Shown here in pieces: positions 19,192 to 27,925 of a stretch of 64,000 nucleotides of DNA. The notes beneath the pieces are model-generated. The model did no database searches. It had not been told where the DNA came from and saw only the letters and a list, made by a program, of their open reading frames with translations. This stretch comes from G963665085 sp963665085. GTDB lineage: Bacteria > Bacteroidota > Bacteroidia > Bacteroidales > JAAAOM01. The DNA lies in NCBI GenBank assembly GCA_963665085.2, contig CAXXXS010000001.1, positions 3,596,001-3,660,000 on the forward strand, given 5' to 3'. Positions within the stretch are counted from its first letter, which is position 1; the number at the start of each line of letters is the position of its first letter. A program made the position numbers and the translations under genes.

Positions 19192-20346
19192 ATGGAAAAT
19201 TCAAAAAACGAACGATATTTTACAGATGATTTTATCATTAAAGTAGTTTCTGGAGAAGCTACTAAAGATGAAATAAATATTCTTAATGATAGAATGTCTA
19301 AGGATGATGAATTAAAACAACGCTATATTCAGATTTCAAAAGCATGGACAGTCAGTTCTCTTTATCCACACATTTCAAAATTTAATGCTTATACTGCATG
19401 GGAGAAAATCACTCCAGCTATTAAGAGAAGTCAACGAAAAGAAAAAGAAAACAACAAAACACTAAACAAGTTTTTAAGAATTGCGGCAACCTGGATATTA
19501 CTATTTTCTTTAGGAGGTATTACTTCATATGTTGTTTTTAAAAACTTATCCCAAAGTATCTTTGCAGAAGAATTCTCTTCACCAATTGAAACAACATCAC
19601 CATTAGGATCACGATCATTTCTGTTATTGCCAGATAAAACAAAGGTATGGTTAAATGCAGGAAGTAAATTAATATATCATCAAAATTACGGATTACAAAC
19701 AAGAGAAGTAGAATTAATAGGAGAGGGGTATTTTGATGTTGAAACAAATCCGGAGAAACCTTTTATTGTACATGCCAAGGATTTAAAGGTGAAAGCTTTT
19801 GGTACATCATTTAATGTGAAGGCATATCCGGAAGAAGAATCAATTGAAACTACACTTGTTGAAGGGAAAGTTACTGTGGAAGGTAAGTTAAAAAAACAAA
19901 AAGATTTTGTTGAAAAACTTGCTCCGAATCAAAAACTCACCTTTATCCAGGAAATTGAAAAAACAGATATTATTAAAAATTCTTCAGCTCCTATAGAAAT
20001 ACATGAAGCAGAGAGCGAATTAGAAGATATTCATAAACCAACCATCAATGTTGAAACGAATGTTCAGACAGAAAAATATACATCATGGAAAGACGATAAA
20101 TGGATTATAGAAGGTGAATTTCTGGATGATTTAATTGTACTTCTGGAAAGACGATTTAATGTTGATATGGAACTTACAGATAGTAAGTTGAGGGATTATA
20201 AGTTTTCAGGGACAATACGCAGGGAGACTATCGAACAAGTGATGGAAATACTTAAATACGCTGCTCCCATTAGTTACAAGATAGATAAATCAAATATAAC
20301 GATTCATTTAGATTCGAAACGAGAAAAAAACTACAAGTCACTATAA
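19192..20346 (+). CDS. FecR-family anti-sigma factor (module 2)
   Basis: This is an inner-membrane anti-sigma factor, 384 aa from the ATG at 19192; a TTG at 19132 is possible but gives an odd hydrophobic extension. The cytosolic N-terminal part (YFTDDFIIKVVSGEATKDEINILNDRM) would hold the ECF sigma. A single transmembrane helix lies at about 93-115 (FLRIAATWILLFSLGGITSYVVF). The periplasmic FecR domain follows (LPDKTKVWLNAGSKLIY, VELIGEGYFDVE, VKAFGTSFNVKAYPEEESIETTLVEGKV). The C-terminal DUF4974 domain begins around 296 (YTSWKDDKWIIEG, FSGTIRRETIEQVMEIL). DUF4974 resembles an STN domain and is thought to contact the STN of the paired transporter, encoded next. Confidence 0.93.
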   Translation: MENSKNERYFTDDFIIKVVSGEATKDEINILNDRMSKDDELKQRYIQISKAWTVSSLYPHISKFNAYTAWEKITPAIKRSQRKEKENNKTLNKFLRIAATWILLFSLGGITSYVVFKNLSQSIFAEEFSSPIETTSPLGSRSFLLLPDKTKVWLNAGSKLIYHQNYGLQTREVELIGEGYFDVETNPEKPFIVHAKDLKVKAFGTSFNVKAYPEEESIETTLVEGKVTVEGKLKKQKDFVEKLAPNQKLTFIQEIEKTDIIKNSSAPIEIHEAESELEDIHKPTINVETNVQTEKYTSWKDDKWIIEGEFLDDLIVLLERRFNVDMELTDSKLRDYKFSGTIRRETIEQVMEILKYAAPISYKIDKSNITIHLDSKREKNYKSL

Positions 20347-20393
20347 GAAAATCTAATTTCTAATTAATGTATAACAATAAACTAAATAAAACT

Positions 20394-20491
20394 ATGAAAT
20401 AAAGCCAGGTATAAGATATACAAAACAAAAAAAGAGGCCGGAAAAACCGGCCAGTATTTAATAGGTTATTCTGGACAAGAGAATAACCTAT
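20394..20491 (+). promoter_or_regulatory. Structured leader of SusC 2: tiny ORF and two hairpins
   Basis: After the FecR stop comes ATGAAATAA (20394-20402, two codons). A GC-rich hairpin follows, GGCCGG (20436-20441) with CCGGCC (20447-20452) and an A5 loop. Then comes a perfect 12-bp hairpin, ATAGGTTATTCT (20461-20472) with AGAATAACCTAT (20480-20491) and a 7-base loop, ending 30 bases before the susC ATG. Neither stem has a T tract, so they look like leader RNA structure rather than terminators. Confidence 0.45.
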
Positions 20492-20521
20492 ATCGATTAT
20501 TAATAAAAATCATTCAAAATT

Positions 20522-23500
20522 ATGGAAAAAATCTGTATTAGGCCGTATTATGGCCGTATTTATCTAAAAAAAGTATTACTAGCTATGAAATTATTTTTAA
20601 TTCTAAATCTGACTGTTTTTTTACAGGTTTCTGCTTCTGTGTATTCGCAGAAAACTTTGTTGGATTATAATGCAAAAAACATGACAGTTAAAGATGTTCT
20701 TAAAGACATTGAATCTAAAACTGGTTTTCGTTTTTTTTATAATGATGATTATAGTTTGCTGAATAGTAAGGTAAACCTTAATGTAACAAATAGTAAAGTT
20801 GAAGATGTATTGGAAACAATACTTGCTGATACAGATTTATCTTTTAAAGTGTTAGATGATAAATTAATAGTGCTGATGCCCAAAGTTGAAGCACAACAGC
20901 TTTCAATATCAGGTAAAGTAATTGATGCAGATGGATACCCTTTGCCCGGTGTTAATATTGTTGAAAAAGGAACAACAACAGGAACAGTAACAAACCTTGA
21001 TGGAGAATATACAATTTCTGTTACAGCACCAAATACTACTTTGATATTTTCATTTGTAGGATATCTTTCTGAAGAAGTAATTTTAAATGGAGAAACAACG
21101 GTTAATGTTACCCTTGTAGAAGATATTATGGCACTGGATGAGGTTGTGGTTATCGGATATGGGGTTCAGAAAAAATCGAATGTAACCGGAGCTATATCAA
21201 GTGTAAAGAAAGAAGATATTCAAAACCGTACAATTACAAGGGCTGAACAAGCATTGCAAGGTAAAAGTGCTGGTGTTCAGTTGATATCAACATCAGCACA
21301 ACCGGGTTCTTCTCCATCAATACGTATTCGTGGTTTTTCTTCTAATGGAGTTTCAGATCCATTATACGTTGTCGATGGTCTTATTGTAGAAGATATCAGT
21401 AGTATCGATCCTAACAATATTGCATCAATGGAAGTTTTAAAAGATGCTGCTTCTGCTGCAATTTACGGTGCTCAAGCTGGAAATGGTGTTGTTCTTATTA
21501 CCACCAAAACAGGAGATAAAGGAACCAGTAGTATCAGTTATGATGTTCAGTATTCGTTAAGTAATCTGGCCAGACGTCCTTCGTTATTAAACTCAGAAGA
21601 AGCAATTCAACAAAACCTTGAAACAGGAAACTGGACTCAGGCCGACGTGGATGCATTAATAACAAATGGTATCTGGGACGGAGAGTTTAGTACAGACTGG
21701 TACGATGTCGCTTTTGAGAGTTCTCCAATGGTTCGTCACACCTTAAGTATGCAAGGTGCTAATGATAAAGGTAAATATTTTCTTTCCTTAAATCATTTGA
21801 ATGAGGATGGGATTGTTGTGGGAGATGAAGACTATTATAAAAGAATTTCAGGGATGATAAATGCTGAATACAATATAAAGCCCTGGCTTAAAGTTGGTAC
21901 AACAACCAATCTTGACCGAACTAAATCATCATCAATATCTGATGGTAGTTCAAATAGTATTTATAGTAGTATGATATCAGGAGTAATGAGCCTGGCTCCT
22001 TACTGGGCAAGTACATATTCTGCAGATGCCCTTCCAACAACAATGCAAAGTCAGATAGCTTCAGGATGGAACCTGTTCACAGATGAGAATGGTGACTATT
22101 ATATGACTTTGGGCTCAAGTGAAGCTATGCATCCAATGGTTGCCGTATTGGCAACAGATGATGAAACAAGTTCAACAAATCTACTAGGTACGCTTTATGC
22201 TAATTTCACTCCGGTAAAAGGATTAACCTATACTTCAAGATTAGGTTATCGTTTGGGAAATTCTAATTATTATAGTTTCACAAATGATTATTATGGTTCA
22301 GGCTCAAGAAGTTCAACGCAGAACTCGGCAACTCGTAGCAATACGACAACAAGCTATTACCAATGGGAGAATTTTGCTAATTATTCCCTGTCACTTAATA
22401 ATCATAACATAACAGCTTTGGCTGGGATGTCATATTCAGAACGATCTTATAAATATGTTTATGCATCTGTCGATCAGGTTATGACGGATGATGATCTTTA
22501 TGCAGATGTCAGCTATGGTGCAGGTGATGCAACAAATACTGTTGAAGGATATGAATTAGGAAACACAAAGATTTCATATTTCGGACGATTAAGTTATGAT
22601 TTTGCAGGTAAGTATTTTATTCAGGGAAATTTACGTGCAGATGCTGCTGATGAAGAAATATTACCATTAGAAAATAGCTGGGGGTATTTCCCTTCAGTAT
22701 CAACAGGATGGTTGATTTCAGAAGAAAATTTCTTTAAAAATTTAGGCGTTGATCAGGTAAGTTATATTAAATTACGTGCTAGTTGGGGACAAAATGGTAG
22801 TACAAGTAACTTAAGCGATTGGACATACTCTAATGTGTTAGATGCATCAGCAACAGGTTATTCTTTTTCTACCGGCAATTCTTATCAGATCTCTGTTTCA
22901 CCGAGTCAGATTCCAAATTATAACTTAAAATGGGAAACCTCAGAACAACTAGATTTTGGTTTGGATATCCGCGCATTTAATGATCGTTTAACCTACTCAA
23001 TGGATTGGTTTAAAAAAGAAACAAAAGACCTTATTGTATCTGATATAACTATCAATCTTGAAGTTGGAAATGAGTCAGCACCAATTAATGCAGGGAATGT
23101 TAGAAATACCGGTTTTGAATTTGAACTTGGATGGAAGGATAAAATAGGAGAACTTTCATATTCTGCTTCTGCAAATTTGGCTACTTTAAATAATGAGGTA
23201 ACATATCTTTCTCCGTTGGTTAGTAACGGTCGTATTATGGGGAGTTCAACACAAGCTGCCGGAGGATCATTTTCTGTTTTTGAAGTAGGATATCCTGTTT
23301 GGTATTTTTATGGATACAAGGTTGATTATATTGGAAGTGACGGAGAACCTGTATATGTTGACGTTGATGAGAGTGGAGAGATTGATGCCAACGATAAAAC
23401 AAATATTGGTAAGCCTATTCCAGATTTTACATATGGTGTTACTTTAAGTTTAGCATGGAAAGGATTTGATTTTCTAGCCTTTGGTTCAGGTTCTTACGGG

Positions 23501-23902
23501 AACGATATATTTATGGCCTTAGGATATAACACCATATCTTATCAGTTAAAAGAAATATATGATGAACGTTGGACATCGGATGGAAGTATCAGCGGTAAAT
23601 ATGCAAAACCTGGTATTGCCGGAGATTATTACAGAATATCGGATGCTTATGTTTATGATGGTTCATATTTTAAAATAAAACAAGTACAGTTAGGTTATAC
23701 CCTCCCGGAGAATATTGCCAAGAAGTTTTTTGTGAGCAAATTACGTGTTTATACTTCATTAGATGATTGGTTTGTTTTTACCAAATATCCTGGTCTTGAT
23801 CCAGAAGTTTCAGCTGCTGCATCCTATGGAGGAATGGGAGTTGATTATGGTAACTATCCAAACACAAGAAAAACAGTTTTTGGACTATCTGTAACATTCT
23901 AA
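20522..23902 (+). CDS. SusC/RagA-family TonB-dependent transporter with STN domain (module 2)
   Basis: This is an outer-membrane glycan importer of 1126 aa. A basic n-region of about 21 residues precedes AMKLFLILNLTVFLQVSAS, with likely cleavage after YSQ (about 43). An STN domain lies at about 46-120 (MTVKDVLKDIESKTGFRFFY). The carboxypeptidase-regulatory-like domain is at about 127-200 (LPGVNIVEKGTTTGTVTNLDGEYTI), followed by DEVVVIGYG, a plug (LYVVDGLIVEDISSIDPNNIASMEVLKDAASAAIYG) and a barrel ending TVFGLSVTF. It sits between FecR and its SusD, and STN plus FecR plus ECF sigma makes a complete signalling transporter set. The barrel differs clearly from the other two SusC proteins here, so the ligand probably differs too. 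Confidence 0.95.
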   Translation: MEKICIRPYYGRIYLKKVLLAMKLFLILNLTVFLQVSASVYSQKTLLDYNAKNMTVKDVLKDIESKTGFRFFYNDDYSLLNSKVNLNVTNSKVEDVLETILADTDLSFKVLDDKLIVLMPKVEAQQLSISGKVIDADGYPLPGVNIVEKGTTTGTVTNLDGEYTISVTAPNTTLIFSFVGYLSEEVILNGETTVNVTLVEDIMALDEVVVIGYGVQKKSNVTGAISSVKKEDIQNRTITRAEQALQGKSAGVQLISTSAQPGSSPSIRIRGFSSNGVSDPLYVVDGLIVEDISSIDPNNIASMEVLKDAASAAIYGAQAGNGVVLITTKTGDKGTSSISYDVQYSLSNLARRPSLLNSEEAIQQNLETGNWTQADVDALITNGIWDGEFSTDWYDVAFESSPMVRHTLSMQGANDKGKYFLSLNHLNEDGIVVGDEDYYKRISGMINAEYNIKPWLKVGTTTNLDRTKSSSISDGSSNSIYSSMISGVMSLAPYWASTYSADALPTTMQSQIASGWNLFTDENGDYYMTLGSSEAMHPMVAVLATDDETSSTNLLGTLYANFTPVKGLTYTSRLGYRLGNSNYYSFTNDYYGSGSRSSTQNSATRSNTTTSYYQWENFANYSLSLNNHNITALAGMSYSERSYKYVYASVDQVMTDDDLYADVSYGAGDATNTVEGYELGNTKISYFGRLSYDFAGKYFIQGNLRADAADEEILPLENSWGYFPSVSTGWLISEENFFKNLGVDQVSYIKLRASWGQNGSTSNLSDWTYSNVLDASATGYSFSTGNSYQISVSPSQIPNYNLKWETSEQLDFGLDIRAFNDRLTYSMDWFKKETKDLIVSDITINLEVGNESAPINAGNVRNTGFEFELGWKDKIGELSYSASANLATLNNEVTYLSPLVSNGRIMGSSTQAAGGSFSVFEVGYPVWYFYGYKVDYIGSDGEPVYVDVDESGEIDANDKTNIGKPIPDFTYGVTLSLAWKGFDFLAFGSGSYGNDIFMALGYNTISYQLKEIYDERWTSDGSISGKYAKPGIAGDYYRISDAYVYDGSYFKIKQVQLGYTLPENIAKKFFVSKLRVYTSLDDWFVFTKYPGLDPEVSAAASYGGMGVDYGNYPNTRKTVFGLSVTF

Positions 23903-23919
23903 CAATAAAAAATACAATT

Positions 23920-25587
23920 ATGAAAATTAAATATATATTATCGACTTTTATATTTACGTTGCTTATTTTAAGCTCGTGTAGTGAAGATTTACTTGATAAC
24001 ACCAAAATGGGTGTTGTAGCACAAGATGGATTTTATGTTACTGATGATGATGCAGAACAAGCAATCGCTGCTGTTTATGCTAAATGGAGAGAAGTAGAAT
24101 TTGGTCATGGCTCAGGAAGCGCATTTTATTCAAATGGATTTATGATTCGAAATTATCTTTCAGATGAATTAGCTGGAGGAGGCTCCAGGTCAGATCAACC
24201 TTCAATTGGAGAAATGAACGAGAGCGTTGTTACTTCATCAAATGTTTGGATTGAAAATTATTATGCTGGATTGTATTCAACAATTTATCTTGCAAATATT
24301 GTTATTGAAAAGTTTACAGCGGAGAGTGATGTGAAAAAGAGAGTTATTGCTGAAGCAAATTTTTTTAGGGCTTATTGCCATTTTCAGTTAAAAACATTAT
24401 GGGGAACACCTCCATTGGTAGACCATGTTTTGGCCGAATCTGAGTGGCAGATTGGGAATAGTACAGAAGCAGAGTTGTGGGCTCTTATGGAAAGTGATTT
24501 AAATGATGCTATTGATGCAGGAATTCTTCCTTCAAAATCAAGTGTTACAGATGCTGAAACGGGTATTCGTATTACAGAAGAAGCAGCTAAAGCTTTTTTA
24601 GGAAAAGTTTATCTGTTCGAAGAAAAATATGATTTGGCAAAATCTACTTTACTAGAAGTTTATAATTCAAATCTATATGAATTAGAAGATGACATCAGTA
24701 TTTTTTATCATACATCAGGAAACAATAGCAAAGAATATATTCTGGAAGCAAATCGTCATTATGATATGACCAATGGATATGTGCAAAACGGATGGTATGG
24801 AATTTTATGGAACTGGGGTTTCGCGTATGGAATTACCGCTGGTCCCGAGGCTTCCAATTATTACGATTTTAATAGCACCGTTGGTTATAATAATGGTCAC
24901 CCACCAAAAGCATTATACGATGATTTTGTTGCTGAAGAAGGAGTTGATGGATATCGTTTAAGAAATACGATTGTTAGCTGGGAGCAAATGATAGCAATGA
25001 ATATCTATAGTATTTCAACCTTAAATTTTTATGGGAATGAAGGTTATTGGAGACTTAAATGGTTAGCAAAAACAGAAGATGAGAATGTGTCTTTGTGGAC
25101 TGGTAACATGGCTAATACTCCAGCTATGCGTTACGCGGATTTATTATTGATGCTGGCAGAAGCTTGTGTTCAAACCAGTGATGCTGATGCTGATATTTAT
25201 TTTAATTTAGTGCGCTCCCGTGCATTATTGTCAGCTAAATCAGGGGTTACTATGGATGATGTTAAGTTAGAGCGTCACCTTGAGCTTGCTATGGAAGGTG
25301 TTCGTTTTCAGGATTTGACAAGATGGGGCGATGCAGCTTCAGTATTGGCAGATAAAGGAAAACAACTACCAACTTTCCATATAACGCCCGATGATCCATC
25401 GTCTATAAATACAGAAGATCCTTCAACTATTTATAATGCTACTTATACAACAAGTACAACATATTTAGAAAATGAAAAGGAACTTGCGGGTTGGACATCA
25501 AATAGAGATGAATATTTGCCATTTCCTTTAACAGAAATACAAATAAATCCTAATTTGGTACAAAACGGAACTTACGATCAGCAATAA
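23920..25587 (+). CDS. SusD-like glycan-binding lipoprotein (module 2)
   Basis: The protein is 555 aa with lipoprotein signal MKIKYILSTFIFTLLILSSC (Cys20) and the typical mature start SEDLLDNTKMGVVAQDGFYVTDDDAEQAIAAVYAKW. Central TPR helices (EANFFRAYCHFQLKTLWGTPPLVD, AAKAFLGKVYLFEEKYDLAKSTL) and C-terminal elements (MRYADLLLMLAEACVQ, RHLELAMEGVRFQDLTRWGDA, FPLTEIQINPNL) are those of SusD/RagB proteins. It begins 17 bases after the SusC stop. It would sit on the outer leaflet and close over the SusC barrel when glycan binds. Confidence 0.93.
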   Translation: MKIKYILSTFIFTLLILSSCSEDLLDNTKMGVVAQDGFYVTDDDAEQAIAAVYAKWREVEFGHGSGSAFYSNGFMIRNYLSDELAGGGSRSDQPSIGEMNESVVTSSNVWIENYYAGLYSTIYLANIVIEKFTAESDVKKRVIAEANFFRAYCHFQLKTLWGTPPLVDHVLAESEWQIGNSTEAELWALMESDLNDAIDAGILPSKSSVTDAETGIRITEEAAKAFLGKVYLFEEKYDLAKSTLLEVYNSNLYELEDDISIFYHTSGNNSKEYILEANRHYDMTNGYVQNGWYGILWNWGFAYGITAGPEASNYYDFNSTVGYNNGHPPKALYDDFVAEEGVDGYRLRNTIVSWEQMIAMNIYSISTLNFYGNEGYWRLKWLAKTEDENVSLWTGNMANTPAMRYADLLLMLAEACVQTSDADADIYFNLVRSRALLSAKSGVTMDDVKLERHLELAMEGVRFQDLTRWGDAASVLADKGKQLPTFHITPDDPSSINTEDPSTIYNATYTTSTTYLENEKELAGWTSNRDEYLPFPLTEIQINPNLVQNGTYDQQ

Positions 25588-25594
25588 TAATTAT

Positions 25595-25721
25595 GAGGCT
25601 GTCTAAAAAGATTATTTTAAATAAACGCTTCCAGGTCTTTCAGACGCTGGAAGGTTTAATTATTTAAACTTGACCTGATAGGTGTTTTCAACGCTGTCAG
25701 CGTCTCTTTTTAGATTGCCTC
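25595..25721. mobile_element. MITE-like palindromic element, copy A
   Basis: Imperfect terminal inverted repeats, GAGGCTGTCTAAAAAG (25595-25610) and the complement of CTTTTTAGATTGCCTC (25706-25721), match at 14 of 16 positions. Inside is a 7-bp hairpin, CTTCCAG (25628-25634) with CTGGAAG (25647-25653). The 127-bp element codes for nothing. It shares its ends with copy B at 39542-39672. Confidence 0.6.
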
Positions 25722-25742
25722 TTTAATCTTAAATCAAAAACG

Positions 25743-26579
25743 ATGAAACGATTAATATATCTGGCAATTTTTCTCTTACCATTTTCATTGTCAGCTCAAA
25801 ACACAGAGAAGAATATAGTATTCTCTAATGACGAATTAAAGATTATTCAACAAGAAAAAAATATGTGGATTGTTGAAACAGCAGATATGTCTACAATGTA
25901 TATCATAGAAGGCAAGAAAAAGTCTTTATTAATCGATACAGGAACAGATTGTAAGGGGCTTAATAAGATAGTTGAAAAAATTACTCAAAAACCGTTGAGT
26001 GTAGTAGTTACGCATTGTCATCCTGATCATGCAGGGAATATAAAATATTTTGATGATATTTATATGCATCCTTATGATACTGTATTAATTGATATGTTCC
26101 CGGCAACAAAAGAATATAAAGGTGAAATTCATTTTATAAACGAAGGATATATATTCGATTTGGGAGGAACGAAATTAGAAGTGAAACATACACCTGGACA
26201 TACACCAGGATCAATCGTACTACTAGATTGGGATTCGAAAAATTGTTATTCTGGTGATGCTTTTGGATCCGGACAAGTATGGCTGCAAGTAAAACCTGTT
26301 TCTCCAATCTCTACATACCTGGCATCAACAAAGAAAATGGAGAAATATATGGATAAAGGGATTGAAAGAATTTATTGCGGACATTACCCATATACTGAAA
26401 TAGCTTATAACATAGATTATATAGTTAATATGCAGCATTTAGCCGAGGAAATGTTAAATGGAAATGCATTAAAAAATGCAAAACCTTTTCCACAGCCAGT
26501 TTCTATTGGAATTGACAATCCAAAGATTGTGGTTGGGCAAAATGTAATGATTGTATATGATCCGGAAAATATTAAATAA
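25743..26579 (+). CDS. Secreted metallo-beta-lactamase-fold hydrolase (copy 2)
   Basis: The protein is 278 aa with signal peptide MKRLIYLAIFLLPFSLSAQ. Metal motifs are THCHPDHAG (His91, His93, Asp95, His96), TPGHTPGS, SGDAFGSG and YCGHYPYT, all in the same order as the paralogue at 12417-13247. The shared stretches VEGKKK / IEGKKK, DLGG.KLEV and GDAFGSG point to a common ancestor. The reaction is unknown: the fold covers lactonases, esterases and phosphodiesterases. A MITE-like element lies just upstream, so this gene may have its own promoter. It is followed by an esterase gene. Confidence 0.82.
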   Translation: MKRLIYLAIFLLPFSLSAQNTEKNIVFSNDELKIIQQEKNMWIVETADMSTMYIIEGKKKSLLIDTGTDCKGLNKIVEKITQKPLSVVVTHCHPDHAGNIKYFDDIYMHPYDTVLIDMFPATKEYKGEIHFINEGYIFDLGGTKLEVKHTPGHTPGSIVLLDWDSKNCYSGDAFGSGQVWLQVKPVSPISTYLASTKKMEKYMDKGIERIYCGHYPYTEIAYNIDYIVNMQHLAEEMLNGNALKNAKPFPQPVSIGIDNPKIVVGQNVMIVYDPENIK

Positions 26580-26746
26580 CAATTTTATGAGAACAAGCTC
26601 AAATATTCATTCTTAATAAGAAATCAGAAATTAAAACTAAATTTATATGGAACGAAATGGGATGATATAATTATTAAAACTAACAGTAATAATTTTTTAA
26701 TCCTGAATAGTTCTAACTAACTATTTAAAAACTAAAAACTAACAAG

Positions 26747-27589
26747 ATGAAAAATTCTAAAAGCTTTATTCTAATCATAAGCTGTTTGAGCCTTATGATT
26801 TTATTTCTTCAGTGTGAAAAGGAAGAAGATAATACAAATGATGACAATAACCAAATTGAAATTGTTACTGGAACCGTAAAAACAGATGGATTTATATCGA
26901 GTGAAATTTTAGACAGAGATATGAATTACTCCATCTATCTCCCTCCATCATATAATGATACGGATAGTGTTTTTCCTGTTTTATATCTTTTGCATGGAAT
27001 GTGGGGAACTTACCTTGATTGGGTGTCAAATGGAATGGCTTCTGTAATGAATAGTTTAATAATTTCAGAAGAATCTGTAGAAATGATTGTTGTTATGCCA
27101 AATGGGATTGACGCTTTTTATTGTAATGACTATAATGGAGGAGGTATTTTATACGAAGATTTTATGATTCAGGAATTTATTCCTCAAATTGAATCAACTT
27201 ATAGGATTAATTCTACCAAAGAAGGAAGGGCTATTGCAGGATTATCGATGGGAGGTTATGGCGCATCATTTCATGCGTTTAAAAGAACAGAAATGTATTC
27301 CTCCTGTTATTCGATGAGTGGGGCTCTTGAAATGGGTGATGCAGCGCCTGATTTACAAGAGATAATAAATGCTAAATCTTCTGAAGAACTTAACGCTTTA
27401 CCTGCTTATACTATGGAATGCGGTACAGAAGATTATTTGGTTTTTTCATCCAATGAAAGTTTTAATTCTTTTCTAAATGAAAAAGAAATTGAACATGATT
27501 ATATAACTCGAACAGGAGCGCATGATTGGACATTTTGGATGGCCTGTTTACCTAAAGTATTGAGATTTGTAAGTCAATATTTTGAATAA
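26747..27589 (+). CDS. Putative esterase (esterase D/CE1-type), lipoprotein
   Basis: This is a 280-aa alpha/beta hydrolase of the putative-esterase family that includes feruloyl and acetyl-xylan esterases. The signal MKNSKSFILIISCLSLMILFLQC ends in a plausible lipidated Cys, followed by an acidic/Asn linker (EKEEDNTNDDNNQ) typical of surface-exposed Bacteroidota lipoproteins. The domain shows SIYLPPSYNDTDSVFPVLYLLHGMWG, the nucleophile elbow GLSMGGYGA (Ser167) and the histidine segment TGAHDWTFW (His259). It probably removes ester groups from the glycan at the cell surface. The gene ends ahead of a strong hairpin at 27784. Confidence 0.83.
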   Translation: MKNSKSFILIISCLSLMILFLQCEKEEDNTNDDNNQIEIVTGTVKTDGFISSEILDRDMNYSIYLPPSYNDTDSVFPVLYLLHGMWGTYLDWVSNGMASVMNSLIISEESVEMIVVMPNGIDAFYCNDYNGGGILYEDFMIQEFIPQIESTYRINSTKEGRAIAGLSMGGYGASFHAFKRTEMYSSCYSMSGALEMGDAAPDLQEIINAKSSEELNALPAYTMECGTEDYLVFSSNESFNSFLNEKEIEHDYITRTGAHDWTFWMACLPKVLRFVSQYFE

Positions 27590-27925
27590 TTACTGGAGTT
27601 ACTAAATAGGGATGGTTTTCAAAATTAATCCCAACAAAATCGTTAGACTAGTTAGAATTAATTAATCTATTAAAGTGTGATCTTTAAGATTTAAAAGAAC
27701 CAGTCACGATTTGCAACCAAAAAACTTTTTGCACCACTCATTTTATTGGAGGTGCAGATAATATTGGTTAAATTTTTATGTGGATAATAGCCATCCTTGT
27801 AATTTTAGGATGGCTATTATTTTATATGTCTGAAATTAATAAATGTATTCAGGGCAAAAGTTTGTATGAATTTGGGATACTATACTTAAGTAAGAACTAA
27901 GCTTTAATACCCGACTCCTGTTAGT
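27590..27925. other. Convergent intergenic region between esterase and sugar symporter
   Basis: No gene is visible in these 336 bases. TGCACC (27730-27735) can pair with GGTGCA (27751-27756), and a strong terminator hairpin lies at 27784-27820. The rest is plain AT-rich sequence. Confidence 0.6.
27784..27823 (+). terminator. Strong hairpin terminator between convergent genes
   Basis: ATAATAGCCATCCT (27784-27797) pairs perfectly over 14 bp with AGGATGGCTATTAT (27807-27820) around a 9-base loop, followed by TTT. It fits termination of the esterase message. On the other strand it lies about 105 bases past the symporter stop and may serve that message as well. Confidence 0.75.

Noticed and set aside
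12417..26579. Antibiotic resistance role for the two MBL-fold proteins
   Set aside because: The fold is shared by many hydrolases, and both genes sit in glycan loci beside esterases; nothing points to beta-lactams.
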